From positions 4,608,001-4,672,000 of the forward strand of contig BSQZ01000036.1 of NCBI GenBank assembly GCA_033239005.1: a DNA stretch of 64,000 nucleotides. Reading direction: 5' to 3'. The position numbers and the translations under genes are program-made. Below are positions 36,700 to 53,864 of the stretch, in pieces (the first letter of the stretch is position 1; every line of letters starts with the position of its first letter). The notes below the pieces were generated by a model. That model ran no database searches. It saw only the letters and a program-made list of their open reading frames with translations, and had not been told where the DNA came from. Source of the stretch: Lamellibrachia satsuma (taxonomy: Eukaryota; Annelida; Polychaeta; Sabellida; Siboglinidae).

Positions 36700-36875
36700 A
36701 GTTCATATTAAAGACTGATCACCAGGCCCTCACCACTCTATTAGCGACGTCCGATTCTGGGCACTGGCCATTACGAATCTACCGATGGCCTGATCGCCTT
36801 AATCGGTGCGACTTTGACATTCAGTACACTGCAGGTTCATAGAACCAGGTAGCAGATATGCTAAGCAGACTGGTC
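36700..36875 (+). pseudogene. Retrotransposon RNase H remnant
   Basis: The frame reads KTDHQALTTLLATSDSGHW, then a RIYRWPDRLNRCDFDIQYTA block, then QVADMLSR, with one in-frame stop. This is the C-terminal half of a Ty3/Gypsy RNase H. The polymerase domain that should precede it is absent. Confidence 0.75.
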
Positions 36876-38124
36876 AACGATGAACCGTGTAAGTCGATGA
36901 CAGACGACTATGTAATGGAATTCGATTTGGGCAACCTCGTCACACTATTCGAGTTGAAGGCTGCTTCTTCCACTGATATCACATTGACGCAATTCCGTCA
37001 CTTCATCCAGAATGGTTGGCCCTGGCACCCACCTGCTGGATTGGAAACTTACTTCCGGCTGAGAGACGAACTTTCTGTGTTCGATGACGTCTGTGCGTCG
37101 CGTGGCATTCGTGCTGTCATCCCTACGTCACTCCAACAGCAGGTACTGCATATGTCCCACGAGGGTCATCCAGGGATCGTACGAACTAAGCAGCGATGTC
37201 GCAATACCGTATGGTGGCCTGCAATTGATCGCCACATCGAAACTGTCCTCAGAGACTGTGAAAGTTATGCAGTGTGTGAAAAATCGATGAAGCCAACACA
37301 ACCTACCTCTTCATACCTGAGAAACCATGGCAACACATTCAACTCGACATTTTCGGTGAGGTACAGGCTGCACCACTCAGTCAAAGATTTCTCGTTGTGG
37401 TACACGATGTCCACTCGAAATGGCCAGAAATAGCCGCAACCAGCATGGTGACGTCTTCCGCCATCATTCAGATCCTGAAAGAACTATTTTCTCGATGGGG
37501 AATACCCGAAGCTCTGCAAAGCGACAACGGACCAAAATTTGCGTCATACGAATTTGAAATGTTCCTGCAGAAACTCGGCATCGAACACCGGCGCAGCGCA
37601 TTGTATAACCCTCAGTGCAACGGAGGAGTGGAGAGGCTGAATCGTGTCATCAAAGATAATCTTGGTGCGCAACTCAAGGAGGGGGAAACGTTCACGGACG
37701 AACGATACTGCAAACGTACCGATCGACACCACACGCGCTGACACAGCGTACCCCAGCAGAGTTGATGAATGGTCGAAAGCTACGGTTCCCGTTGGAATGC
37801 CTGAAACCGCCCCAGACACATTCACCAAACATTACATTGCTAGCTGAATCGATCAGACGTAAACAGGAACGAACCAAAGCTTATACCGACAAACGACGTC
37901 ATTCACGAGACACGTCGATGAAACGCGAAGACTGGGTGAGGACGAAACGACATATCCGAAAGCATAAACTGGTATCGTCGTTGTCGCGTCCTAGGAGGAT
38001 CGCCAAGAAAGCTGGGCCAAACACCTTCGTGCTTGAAGATGGTTCACGTTGGACCTCGCGGCTTTGTATCCGGTCGCGCCAAGTGGGTCCTCCACATCTG
38101 CTAGCGGAAGAAACCTTACAATGA
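36876..38124 (+). pseudogene. Retrotransposon integrase remnant
   Basis: An HHCC-type region (MSHEGHPGIVRTKQRC, then CESYAVC) is followed after a frame shift by the catalytic core (37397-37741), including a WGIPEALQSDNGPKFASYEF block and a YNPQCNGGVERLNRVIKD block. The C-terminal basic region is at about 37760-38124. Frame changes break it into at least three pieces. Confidence 0.8.
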
Positions 38125-38444
38125 TGTCGACGTTGAAGCTCTACCTGTTCGACAACTTGGTGACCTGCCTTACCTGCGTCAACGACCCAGCCGAAACAGA
38201 ACCTAGATATCTCGAAGACTATCAGACGTCTCAAGTGATCATGAGTTGACACTTCAATTATCAATGACTTTACAAGTAATCTTCTTCAGTTGATACTTTA
38301 ATCACAATATCAAAAGAACGCATTCGTAGACATTAATTCGCTGTTGAACTAAAAATGACACTGGCTAGATAGTTTGTAATGTTGTGCTGCTTATGCGAAA
38401 CCCCATAACTGGAAGGGTGATCCTTTAGGGAGGAGGGGGAAATA

Positions 38445-38596
38445 TGTTGTGTTTGCTATGATTATTTAATTGACAAGCGACGTCACGAACCTCGGTTTGA
38501 GAGCTGGACGGGGCTCCGCCATGTTTGAGATTAAACAAGAGTGTGTGTTGTTTACCAACGAGTTATGTTCAGTTTTACATAGGTCCTGGCATAACA
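38445..38596 (+). repeat. 3' LTR of the Ty3/Gypsy element
   Basis: It begins TGTTGTGTTTGCTATGA after a purine-rich tract and ends ggcataaca. It is clearly similar to the 5' LTR but differs by several substitutions and a short insertion, so the insertion is not very recent. Confidence 0.87.
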
Positions 38597-38601
38597 GTTG
38601 C

Positions 38602-41097
38602 ATTCGTTCCGTCACAGGTCTAACTAAATCTGGGCGAACTTTATGAAGGTACGCTAGCTCTGGAGCACTTTGCGTGGGAGGCCCAGTGCTGACAGCAATA
38701 ATGCAGACCTCTGGGCGCAGCGGGGGTGTCGCCTTTCAACTAAGCAACCCGATTTCGTCTTCCGGCGTGTGATCGACGATGCCTTGGCTTTGATGTGGTT
38801 ACAATGTTAACAACGACCGTAACGCAAATAGCTTAGGAATTGAGCCATCGCGCTGTTCCCAGGCACTAATAATTAGAGCAATACACTCGGTTGGTGGTGG
38901 CATAAAACTACTTTTGAATGAATGGGATGGTATTAGGCAAAGTCAATCGCCATACAATTTTTTGTATCTAGCTGTTGCTGTTGTATAGGCGACGAGCACG
39001 CTCGGCAGAAACGTACGCATTTTCATGAAACGTTAAACCTAAAAAAACGCCATAAGCACAGCAATAAACACGTATTTCATGTATACATGCATTCTTATAT
39101 GTATATCGCTAAATTTACCTGACAATAACCATTTAAAAGTGTGACATTATTACCTTTTTGTCAGAACGCATGTGCTTGTCAAAATGTGTATATAATCGGA
39201 TGTTGTGTGAGCGAGATTACCAAACGGGATTCTCGTAGATCAATATAAGGTCACGCTAAGAATTGCTGTCTGCTGGCCATAGAGTTACATCATTAATCAT
39301 CCCCATATAACTTACTAACGGTTGTGTTATGTATGTGCTGCTGGCCCGCTCTGGCCTCATTCTACACGAAATCGCGTTTGACTATGTGACCAAAAGTCAA
39401 CATCACGTGGACAGTATGTCGGCTATTTATGAAATATTTTCTATGTGACCGATAAATGTACTCATAACAATTATTTGGAGCACATTTCTTTTGTTTCTTT
39501 ACGCCCATGTGTCGGTTGTATGTCACGGAATACACATGTGAAACGGTTAGTGCGTAATCGGTTTTAAAAGATTAGTTATTAGTTACGTAGCCATTTGGCT
39601 AGGGAAGGCCCAAATCCGCGCGTAGAAAAAGCACGGCCAAAATCTCCGCCCCTAGCTCAAGAGTGGGGCGGACAACTCTGCCTAGGATGTGTATGTGGAA
39701 AAGGTGTTGTTATCGGGAGGTTTTGATGCCATAAAATGGCATATCGGGAATCGGGAGAAATAGAGAGCCTCCCGCCGAAATTGAGAGGGTTGGCATCTTT
39801 GTTACAAATAAAATAATAATTTATACCCAAATCCATAGATCGTACCCAGCTAGACAAACCTTTTTTCTTCAGAAAACACATACACCGGCAACATTTGTTA
39901 AAATGTTCCGCGGTATATTCAAAGTGCGATTTCTTCTAAGACCAAGTTGTCTCCCGCTCTGCCAATATACGCCATGAACGACTGCAGCCATTTGTTTATT
40001 GCGTTGTCAACGCAACAAGTGCTGGGGCTGTCCCCTAAGTTTTCCTGCCTTTCATGCCACCACCCCTACTGGCTAGATGATAACTACCATAACAAGTTGG
40101 GCTGTGATTGGATTCAGGCGTTTTCTTGCAGCTGGCCGGGGAACCAGGGGTCAGGTGGCAAGGGGAGCCAGGGGTCAGCTGGCAAGGGGAGCCAGGGGTC
40201 AGCTGGCAAGGGGAGCCAGGGGTCAATTTCTATGGTAAACAGTTGTAGTGAGCACTCGTAGATTTCGCAACAGATTACACAGACGCCGGCGGCAGTTACT
40301 GCGATGCTGTAAAACGACATGGACGGCCAGCCCGCGCTAAAAATGAACATGGACGGGCTAGCCCGTCCAACCCGTCCACGATAAATATCTACCCGTCCAA
40401 AAACGCACTTTAAGCATTATATCCGTCAAAAAAACTGGTGGATGGATCTCTGGGTGAGTCCCTGCAGTGAAGTGTGTTGTGAAACTTGACTTTGCTGCTA
40501 TTCGCACTGATTGTGTGTCGGATACTTAATCAGGAGCACTGATCATCGTTAAATTTATTGTTGTGACTACAAACGCCTGTGATTTCGACTGGTATACAAC
40601 GTATATGGGACGCTAAGCTTTTAGCTCGACCTGCTTTGAGTGACAACTAGGGGCACTGTGTCGAGTTTATGAGGACATCGTGTTGCTCTATTGATATCGC
40701 AAAGAAATAACATTGATAAGTTTATAGGCTACATTTGGGTTGTGTATTTTTCTTTTATTTTGATCAACGAAGCATAAATAAAATCGATCAGTAACCGGAA
40801 TGACAAGTCGGTGGTTCAATGAAGCCAATGAATATCATGACTGTAGACAAACTATCTCACCCCCCCTCTCTCTCCCCCCTCTATCTACCTATCTATCTAT
40901 TTCTCTATTTATCCATATCACCCGATATTATTGATCATGCTACCCTTATAATATGTATGCGCACGCACGTATTGAGAGAGGGAGCAATCGCGTTGGGGCA
41001 GACCGTAAGACTAATTGTATTAACTGACTAAACTAAAGTCATATCACATCGACGTTGCTAAGAAACGGACTCGATTCTAAAACAACAACAAGAACAT
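38602..41097. other. Intergenic stretch
   Basis: No gene recognised. It contains the 24-bp minisatellite at 40128-40225 and a perfect 18-bp palindrome at 40351-40368. Confidence 0.4.
40128..40225. repeat. 24-bp minisatellite, about 4 copies
   Basis: The unit built around gccaggggtcagctggcaag repeats head to tail. Its length is a multiple of three. Confidence 0.9.
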
Positions 41098-44000
41098 TTA
41101 TACACTGATAGAAAGGCTCGTTTGGTCGTCACATCCGATGAGCGAACCTACTTTAATGGGGTGCTCCGTCTGGTCGGGTTTCTGCCCGCCCAGAGAGTCC
41201 TCATGAATAGAGTGTAATGTCGGTTTGCATTCCTGACGCTTCTTCTCTTTAGCGGATAGATGCTCGGTGATGACTCCCGACGCGATTGCCTGCTTTCGGA
41301 GCCGCATCGAGTTGACTAGAGACCACACGAAGCCGGCCGCCAGCAGCGTGACTACTGTGCCGACACAGATGAACGCCACCATGTAGACGTCGACGCTACC
41401 GTTCGATGATCCAACCGGGGTGAACCCTTCTTCCCGTCGGGCCGTACCGTTCCGTGCCGACACGGGAGTGGCCGCCGCGCCGATCGAGGGCGCCTGTTGA
41501 CAAATCACTACCATTATGCAGGTAACTGAGAAAACAGTCCCATATTCGATGTGGTGACGTAGTCGATATTTTACCAAGGGGAGCCGTGTGACGCAAGCTT
41601 TTGAACTGTAGAGTATTGTATCATTGCATCGACGATGATGACTCGAGCAAAAACACTTAATTATTGTTCATACCTTAAGTTCGCAAGATGTTCCGCTGTA
41701 TCCCTTGGCACAGTCGCAGTAGCAGACATCCTCGTCCTTGGTGGCCGACCCACCGTTCTTGCAGGTCATGTTGTAACACGGCATGGCGTCCATGCACGTT
41801 GGGCCCGTGTAGCCGGACGCGCAGTCACAGCGGTAGTGGTCGACCGAGACATGCCTGCACGTACCGCCGTTCGGACACGGCACACTGCATTTGGTCGCCG
41901 ATGGCCGGAACTTCATCGAGCAGTACCGGAGATGAGGCTGCGCACGAGGAACCGTTCTGTTGTGTTCAGTATGAGATTCACAGGAACCAACAGAGTCTTG
42001 ACCGTCCAAATGTGTTTTTATGAACCACGATTATATTTAATAATTTAAACGTGTCTATGAATAGCGATCTTGCCAAACAACATGACCTTGATATAACTTT
42101 GACCTTAGCACGCACTGTAAACGTGACGTTCGCATTGAAACATTCAAATTGAACAGATAACGGTCATTTATAATAATAAGCAAAATCGTGGTTCACTAAG
42201 ACACATTTGGACGGTAAAGATGTTAGAATTTATATAGTTTATACTTTATAAAATGATTTTATGATAACAACTGTCGGATTTTGTACCCTTAACACTTTAA
42301 GTAATTCGTAATAAGTTACGCGCAGGAGGTCTTACGCTTAAGGTATATCTCTCGACAAACGAGTAAAACTGTAATATCTTGTGCGCAGGATAATTCTGTT
42401 TCTCAAAACAATATGCAGGGTCTACATTTCTAAATACAGGAGCGTATTTAAAATCTGTTCGCGTTTAACATTGTTTCATACGTAACAGATGCATTTCAAA
42501 TATACACAACTAACAAGATATCTTACACAAAGAGACATTAAGTGTCGCGTCAAACCAATCATTGTAATATCTTATTCGCATAATAATTTATTTTCGCATA
42601 TACCTTTATCAATACCGGAGCGAAACTTTAAAAAACCTTTTTGGGGTAGAATATATTTAGTTATGCTAAATGTGCATTTAAAATAGGCACTGATTAAATA
42701 CGTAACACTAAGATACGCATGTGCGTCTCGTCAGGACAAAATAAATACTAGTACATCATCACCGTCGTTGTCATTGTAATCCAACATATTACTAGTCAGC
42801 CGCCTTGGGGACGTCCCTCTGTACCTTGTGGTCGTATGGAGTCCACATCATGCCACGATTGTCTTCGACGCCTGTGGCGCTGACATTGCCACGCCACAGG
42901 CCGTTCAGGAACGCCTTTACGCAGTTGTTGTACCACCAACCGCTGCGGAGGGTGGTAGCGCACTTGCCCGGCGAGTTGTCCTGGTCGTACGTGCTGAACG
43001 GCATGTCGCGATGGAAGCCGAGTGTATCTCCGGCGAACGTTAAGTCCACCGTAAACGCGCCGAGGGTCAGCGAGTAGTTGTGACGTTCATTTCTGACCCG
43101 AAACTGATCGTAGACTCCGTACTGCTGCTGGTCGTTCGTGCGCTGCATGTCGACGCGGAGCACCATCGCGCGGTCTGCCGTCAGTCGGTGGACGTGCTCG
43201 TTTCCGAGCCAGAACTCGCGGTCGTTGCCAAATCCCGTCTTGTACTTTTGCCACGGTTGCTCGAAATTGACGGATCCGTCCTCGCGACGTTGGAATACCG
43301 TCCAGCCTCCGCCATCTGTGTTGAAGTCGCATCTGGGGCCAGACCAAAGTATCTTATTTCCGTTTCTGATTAACTTTATGGCATGTATATCTGAAGCATT
43401 GAAACAGCAAATTTATTTGTTTGCTAAGCAATGTTTTGAAGAGATATGTGGATGATGTGATGGATATAGCGAGGAAGGGATGTGAACAAGAGCTGACATA
43501 TCATCTATCTCAATAGCGTAGACATTACAGTCACTTTCCTGCATACACAAAATCCTATTGTGTTAGAAGAAGACCCAGATTGACCAGTATTTGAACTGTA
43601 GTTCTCACCATCCACTGTATCAGAACCTGGGTGTCATCACAACGTTACTGGATAGATGCAACAACATCGTATCAGAGCCAGAGGACAGAGAAAAAGAGGT
43701 GGAGCACATCACCAAAGCACTAGAAAGAAGTTGGACCATAAAGAAGATGAAATAACAGCAAAATCAGAAGGGAAAGACCAAGGAAAAGAAGGATAAGAAC
43801 GCAGCAAAATCCGAAGGTATGGTCACCATCCCGTATGTCAGAGGACTCACCAAGAAGGAGGTTGAGACCACCACAACCAGATGGTTTAACCGAGAACAAG
43901 AGAGAGTCAGCGAAGTTAGAGCACACTTCTGCAGTCGCACACCATGCAAACAGAAACAGTCGCCCACCATGCAAACAGAAACAGTCGCCCACCATGCAAA

Positions 44001-46057
44001 CAGAAACAGTCGCACACCATGCAAACAGAAACAGTCGCACACCATGCAAACAGAAACAGTCGCACACCATGCAAACAGAAACAGTCGCACACCATGCAAA
44101 CAGAAACAGTCGCACACCATGCAAACAGAAACAGTCGCACACCATGCAAACAGAAACAGTCGCCCACCATGCAAACAGAAACAGTCGCACACCATGCAAA
44201 CAGAAACAGTTGCATCATTGACTGGAAGGGAGCAAAGGTGATAGACAGAGAGAGCAACTGAAACGCAAGATGGATTAAACAGGCCATATGGATCAGAAAG
44301 ACGATTTCAATCATGACTCCTGACGAGGGGGATACCGACTCGGCCACATATGATGCTGCCTGCTTGCCATGCCAACTAGCAACCAGAAACAGAACTATTC
44401 GTCCCAGAATTCAGTTCCTGATGAAGACCACCGACGATAGCCGAAGCGTTGAGTAAGTAGAGTAGCATGGGACATAACGCAAGTTTTGGTGCATAAAGCC
44501 CATCCTCTAACTAGTTTCAGAGAGCGAAAATAAGAATTTCGAGATCGCCAAATGAAGCCACATACAGTTCTTCACATTTGGTTAGAATACGGTGGCAGAA
44601 AACGAAATTTACGCGATATTTTTTTGAAGGTCAAAGTTTTGAATCTATACTGCCTAAAAGTCGTTTTGTAGGCAGTAACCATAAGAAACTGAGACAACGC
44701 GTTGAGTGTATGCAGTAGACATATATGTAATAATTAATGTTGTGAATGTTGTGGATGCGAGTAATAAAAGCCAGTAATATACAAATGGTGAAATTTTAAT
44801 ATCGAACGTGTGGGGCAAAAAGGCCAACATTAGTGGGGGCACAGGGTGGGACGTACTATTGTCTATCAGATTTGAGTCTGAAAGTGAGTAGACGAGTTGA
44901 TAAGTTCCGCCTGCGTATGACAGTTTATAATAAACATATACAATATAACGCACTTGTTGAATTACAGAGAATAGGAGCTAATTAATTAACAATTTCAGTC
45001 ACAGTTCTTAATAAAATTATTTAAATTTGTTTTACTATGATGTGCATCAAGGTTTCGCTATACTGAAGTGTACCAATAATACCATCACTTTGGTAATGCG
45101 AAATAAGTAAACTAATAATTAAATGAGGCTGATTAATGCATAACGCCCAGGGGCGGGCGTTTTGCCCCACCCCTGGGGCAAAACGCCCACTTTCAGGACC
45201 TCTGCTAAAACGGCTATAACTTTTTTCTGTGATATTGAACATCGAAAATGTCAACGCAAGATTTTCAGCTAAGATAATAAATTAGGTGATACATCCAATA
45301 TATCAGAGATATATCTAAAAGGTTTTCCCATGAGTCGATTTCCCGAAAAAAGTAGGCGTATTGCCCCACCCTACTCTAAACCTCAATAGTTGTGATTAGA
45401 AGAAACTCGTTACTTCAATGTTTGGAGATGTATAACGTTTGATAAATAATGCAACAACATCAAAACCATGCGACATAGACATGTAGGCAAAGGACGTGTC
45501 AGTTGCTTTATTACAATGATCAAATGATCAAACGAAAGGCAAATCATCTCAAAAACCGTCTGCAACCTGGATGGAAAGAGAAGGCGAGGCAGCCAGAAGA
45601 AAAACTGTCCTGCAAGGCAACCTGGATGGAAAGAGAAGGCGAGGCAGCCAGAAGAAAAACTGGCCGCACAATATACAAGAATCTAGGCCTACCGGCCTTG
45701 CTACGCAAAGCATAACTTATATAACTTAAAACGAACGCTTCAAACATAATATTAATTGTGAACTGGTCGCAGAAAAAGTATAACTCCCGTCAGAAATAAA
45801 ATTATAATGTTATTTCATATACGTATTATACTGCCTGTCCTCTTTGAGACACTCATTTGGTAACAGTTACGGCGCTGACCAATCATACGACGAGTGGTTA
45901 TTTTTCCGGAACAAACGAAAGTTCGGGTCCCTTGGGGAGTCAGGCAAAAACAGTTCCTTGGATATTCGTAATCCATTTTCTTTGATATATATATATATAT
46001 ATATATATATATCAAAGAAAATGGAATACGAATTCGTATTAAATTTTCTTTGATATT

Positions 46058-46154
<97 letters not shown>

Positions 46155-46889
46155 CCGCGTTTGTTTGACATGATCGCTTCGCTGGCGTGGCGCTCACTAT
46201 AAGACCGTGGAAATGGCTCCCCTACGACTACCGCTAGATGGCGACATGGTAGTCATTCTACGCAGACATATCACTCTGGTGTGTGCCCCCCGCGGCCGCG
46301 CCCTGGGTGGCCCTTCAGGAGATCATCGTAGATGTATGAGAGTCGGTATCGGCCCTCATCTCGATTCATGCTGTCTTTGGTTTTTCTTATCCATATCGCT
46401 TCTTTGATGCCTCTTGTTCTCCAGTCCGACTCTCTGTCTACAAGTTTGGCCCTCTCCCAGGCTACGATGTGACTCTGTTGAGTCATGTGATCTGTGATCG
46501 CTGATCACCAAGGGCACGGCCGCGGGGAGAGGCATAGTCGTCTAGCGATAGTCGTCTGAAGAAGATTGCTGATAACAATCGAAACGTCATGAGAAGAAAA
46601 AGGTAAACTGACTGTGAAATAAGTAAAACTATTACTCGTTTGAACCATCCGGTCTGATGAACATCTTCAGCCAATGGATGAAGTGAAATGAAATAGTTGC
46701 CTCTGCCCACCTGACGGTAAGCTGACTGACACCAGACGCAGACGACCACCAGAGAGTGGCCTTAGGCGAGTTTGTCATGTTGAAACACAGCAGGTCGTAG
46801 CAGTCTCGCGGGCGGCATGGTGAAGTCTGCGCCGATAGGAGGGGCGAGAGGAGGACACCCACCAACCGGACGGTGGCGGCAAGGTTCAT
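41098..46889 (-). CDS. FReD-1: fibrinogen-related domain, two EGF repeats, transmembrane protein (448 aa)
   Basis: Four coding exons on the minus strand: 46889-46711 (donor GTGGGC, phase 2), 43332-42825 (acceptor ccccag, donor GTACAG, phase 0), 41937-41674 (acceptor gcgcag, donor GTATGA, phase 0) and 41493-41098 (acceptor caacag, stop). Residues 1-20 are a signal peptide ([20 protein letters not shown]). The FReD spans about 25-241: [18 protein letters not shown] appears only when exons 1 and 2 are joined, which confirms the junction. [18 protein letters not shown], a calcium-loop-like DQDNSPGKC and GWWYNNC follow, and the last strand (RYCSMKFRP) comes from exon 3. Two EGF repeats occupy about 246-314, a membrane helix about 354-377 ([19 protein letters not shown]), then a 70-residue tail without tyrosine. 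Intron 1 (3.4 kb) carries Penelope-like fragments. A surface recognition receptor is the likely role. Confidence 0.87.
43580..44460 (+). mobile_element. Penelope-like element fragment with an internal minisatellite
   Basis: The plus strand reads [20 protein letters not shown], then a [19 protein letters not shown] block, then [10 protein letters not shown], which are C-terminal blocks of Penelope-like polymerases. Further on (44215-44330) is a [12 protein letters not shown] block with KQAIWIRK. A 25-bp minisatellite replaces the sequence between. Stops and frame changes show it is dead. It lies in intron 1 of FReD-1, antisense to the gene. Confidence 0.65.
43927..44211. repeat. 25-bp minisatellite, about 11 copies
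   Basis: The unit centred on caccatgcaaacagaaacag repeats with near identity; the main variation is cgcacacc versus cgcccacc. Since 25 is one more than a multiple of three, all three frames are read in turn and stay open on both strands, producing several overlapping spurious frames. Confidence 0.93.
45155..45188. repeat. Perfect 14-bp inverted repeat with a 6-base loop
   Basis: GGGCGTTTTGCCCC and GGGGCAAAACGCCC are separated by ACCCCT, forming a GC-rich hairpin. A related segment (ggcgtattgccccaccc) recurs near 45355. Confidence 0.85.
45563..45672. repeat. 55-bp tandem duplication
   Basis: Two nearly identical copies start at 45563 and 45618 (caacctggatggaaagagaa). Located in intron 1 of FReD-1. 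Confidence 0.85.
45964..46150. repeat. (TA)n arrays flanked by direct and inverted copies of one unique segment
   Basis: Flank ATTCGTAATCCATTTTCTTT is followed by (TA)n, then its inverted copy ending at about 46034 with one mismatch, then a direct copy, then about 90 bp more of (TA)n. The layout matches the array at 33.3 kb although the flank sequence is unrelated. Confidence 0.85.
46271..46620 (-). mobile_element. Penelope-like element C-terminal fragment
   Basis: The minus strand reads [20 protein letters not shown], then [20 protein letters not shown], related to the fragment at 44.2-44.3 kb and to C-terminal sequences of Penelope-like elements. It lies in intron 1 of FReD-1. Confidence 0.6.
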
Positions 46890-46922
46890 GTGGACGCCAC
46901 TCGCGTCGGACTAACACGCACG

Positions 46923-46930
46923 TGACGTCA
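46923..46930. promoter_or_regulatory. CRE palindrome upstream of FReD-1
   Basis: TGACGTCA (in GTGACGTCAC) lies 33 bp before the FReD-1 start codon, in nearly the same position as in FReD-2. Confidence 0.4.
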
Positions 46931-47302
46931 CAGGCTCGAAGACGAGACTGTAGCACGCACAACCGATAAAAGACGAATGATAATGTCATTAGCAAATCAC
47001 CTATTATCACCCACCGTTTGCAAGTCTTTACGTCACAATGTGCGCTACGCAAGGTTTTGGTTCTAGTCGCGCCATCTGTTGAATGCGTGCGCACGACGCA
47101 TCTTATGGCGGTTTTCTTGCTTTTGATCGTTAGACTAGGCCGTCTTGTATTGGGATACAACTTTAAAGGTTCAAAGTTTGATCGTTAACGTCTTAAAATC
47201 ACGTTATACGGTATAAACTATAATATTATTATCTCAACGCCAAATCCTGTATTTGCATCTGGTTTCTATAACCACCACCACTGCCGCAGTTCATTCGGTA
47301 GT

Positions 47303-47303
47303 G

Positions 47304-47347
<44 letters not shown>

Positions 47348-47350
47348 TGT
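47303..47350. repeat. (GTGC)n microsatellite
   Basis: About 12 GTGC units upstream of FReD-1. Confidence 0.92.
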
Positions 47351-47985
47351 ACATTTTCATTTGGTGAGTGAATATTACCAGACTACATGCACTACCAGAC
47401 GACAAGATATTTTGTATTTTAAATGCAAATGGTTATGTTTTAGCCACTCGCATATGTGCACAGGTCCAGACCATGACTTTTGTTTCGCTATGAAGCAAGA
47501 ATGCGGTTTGGCCGTGTGTCGATAAAAATATATGAACACAGGATGTTTGAATCACTTTCATTTTATCAATAATCGTCATTACCATAAACCGCGTGCTGGG
47601 AACAATTACGAAACACCAATGTTTCACTCAAGCAATTTCATAACGTTGTGAGAGCGCAGCTTGCGTTTATATTGATAAATACGATATACATAAGGTAAAC
47701 AGAACGCTAATGATGACGGATACCCGTAATTTCTATCTTACCAAAATGTGAAGACGCGGCACAGAAATGTTCTTGAAATTGCACCATCCATGCGAGATAA
47801 GCGATGCTATGGTACTATAATTATGCTCAACATGCAAACATAGTGAACATGATCACATGTGTTTATAACTCTGCATTCGTACCATATAAATCGCAGTAGA
47901 CTAAACAGAACAAACGTAAATGACACAAAACTCTCTAATAAATACATAATAAGAATCGATTTCTTGACAACACATTAAAATAATC

Positions 47986-53864
<5,879 letters not shown>

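Larger units (their letters stand above)
35478..38601 (+). mobile_element. Ty3/Gypsy LTR retrotransposon, internally deleted, with LTRs and target duplication
   Basis: The element is bounded by two related LTRs and a 5-bp target duplication, GTTGC at 35478-35482 and 38597-38601. The order inside is LTR, primer-binding-like site, gag, zinc-knuckle remnant, short protease-region remnant, RNase H remnant, integrase, purine-rich tract (about 38427-38441), LTR. The body is about 3.1 kb; the reverse transcriptase core between the protease region and RNase H is missing, so it cannot be autonomous. Frames also shift within gag-zinc knuckle and integrase. Confidence 0.9.

Noticed and set aside
42793..43332. 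Reading FReD-1 exon 2 as a complete secreted gene ending at 42793
   Set aside because: The joined exon 3 supplies the missing last FReD strand (RYCSMKFRP) in phase, so the spliced form is the main model; the short form is kept only as a finding.
43720..44347. Six overlapping frames on both strands with repeated Cys/Phe/Leu or Thr/Gln units
   Set aside because: Produced by a 25-bp minisatellite whose period is not a multiple of three.
44654..44953. 99-codon minus-strand frame with a hydrophobic segment
   Set aside because: Inside intron 1 of FReD-1, AT-rich, with no splice signals or recognisable domain.
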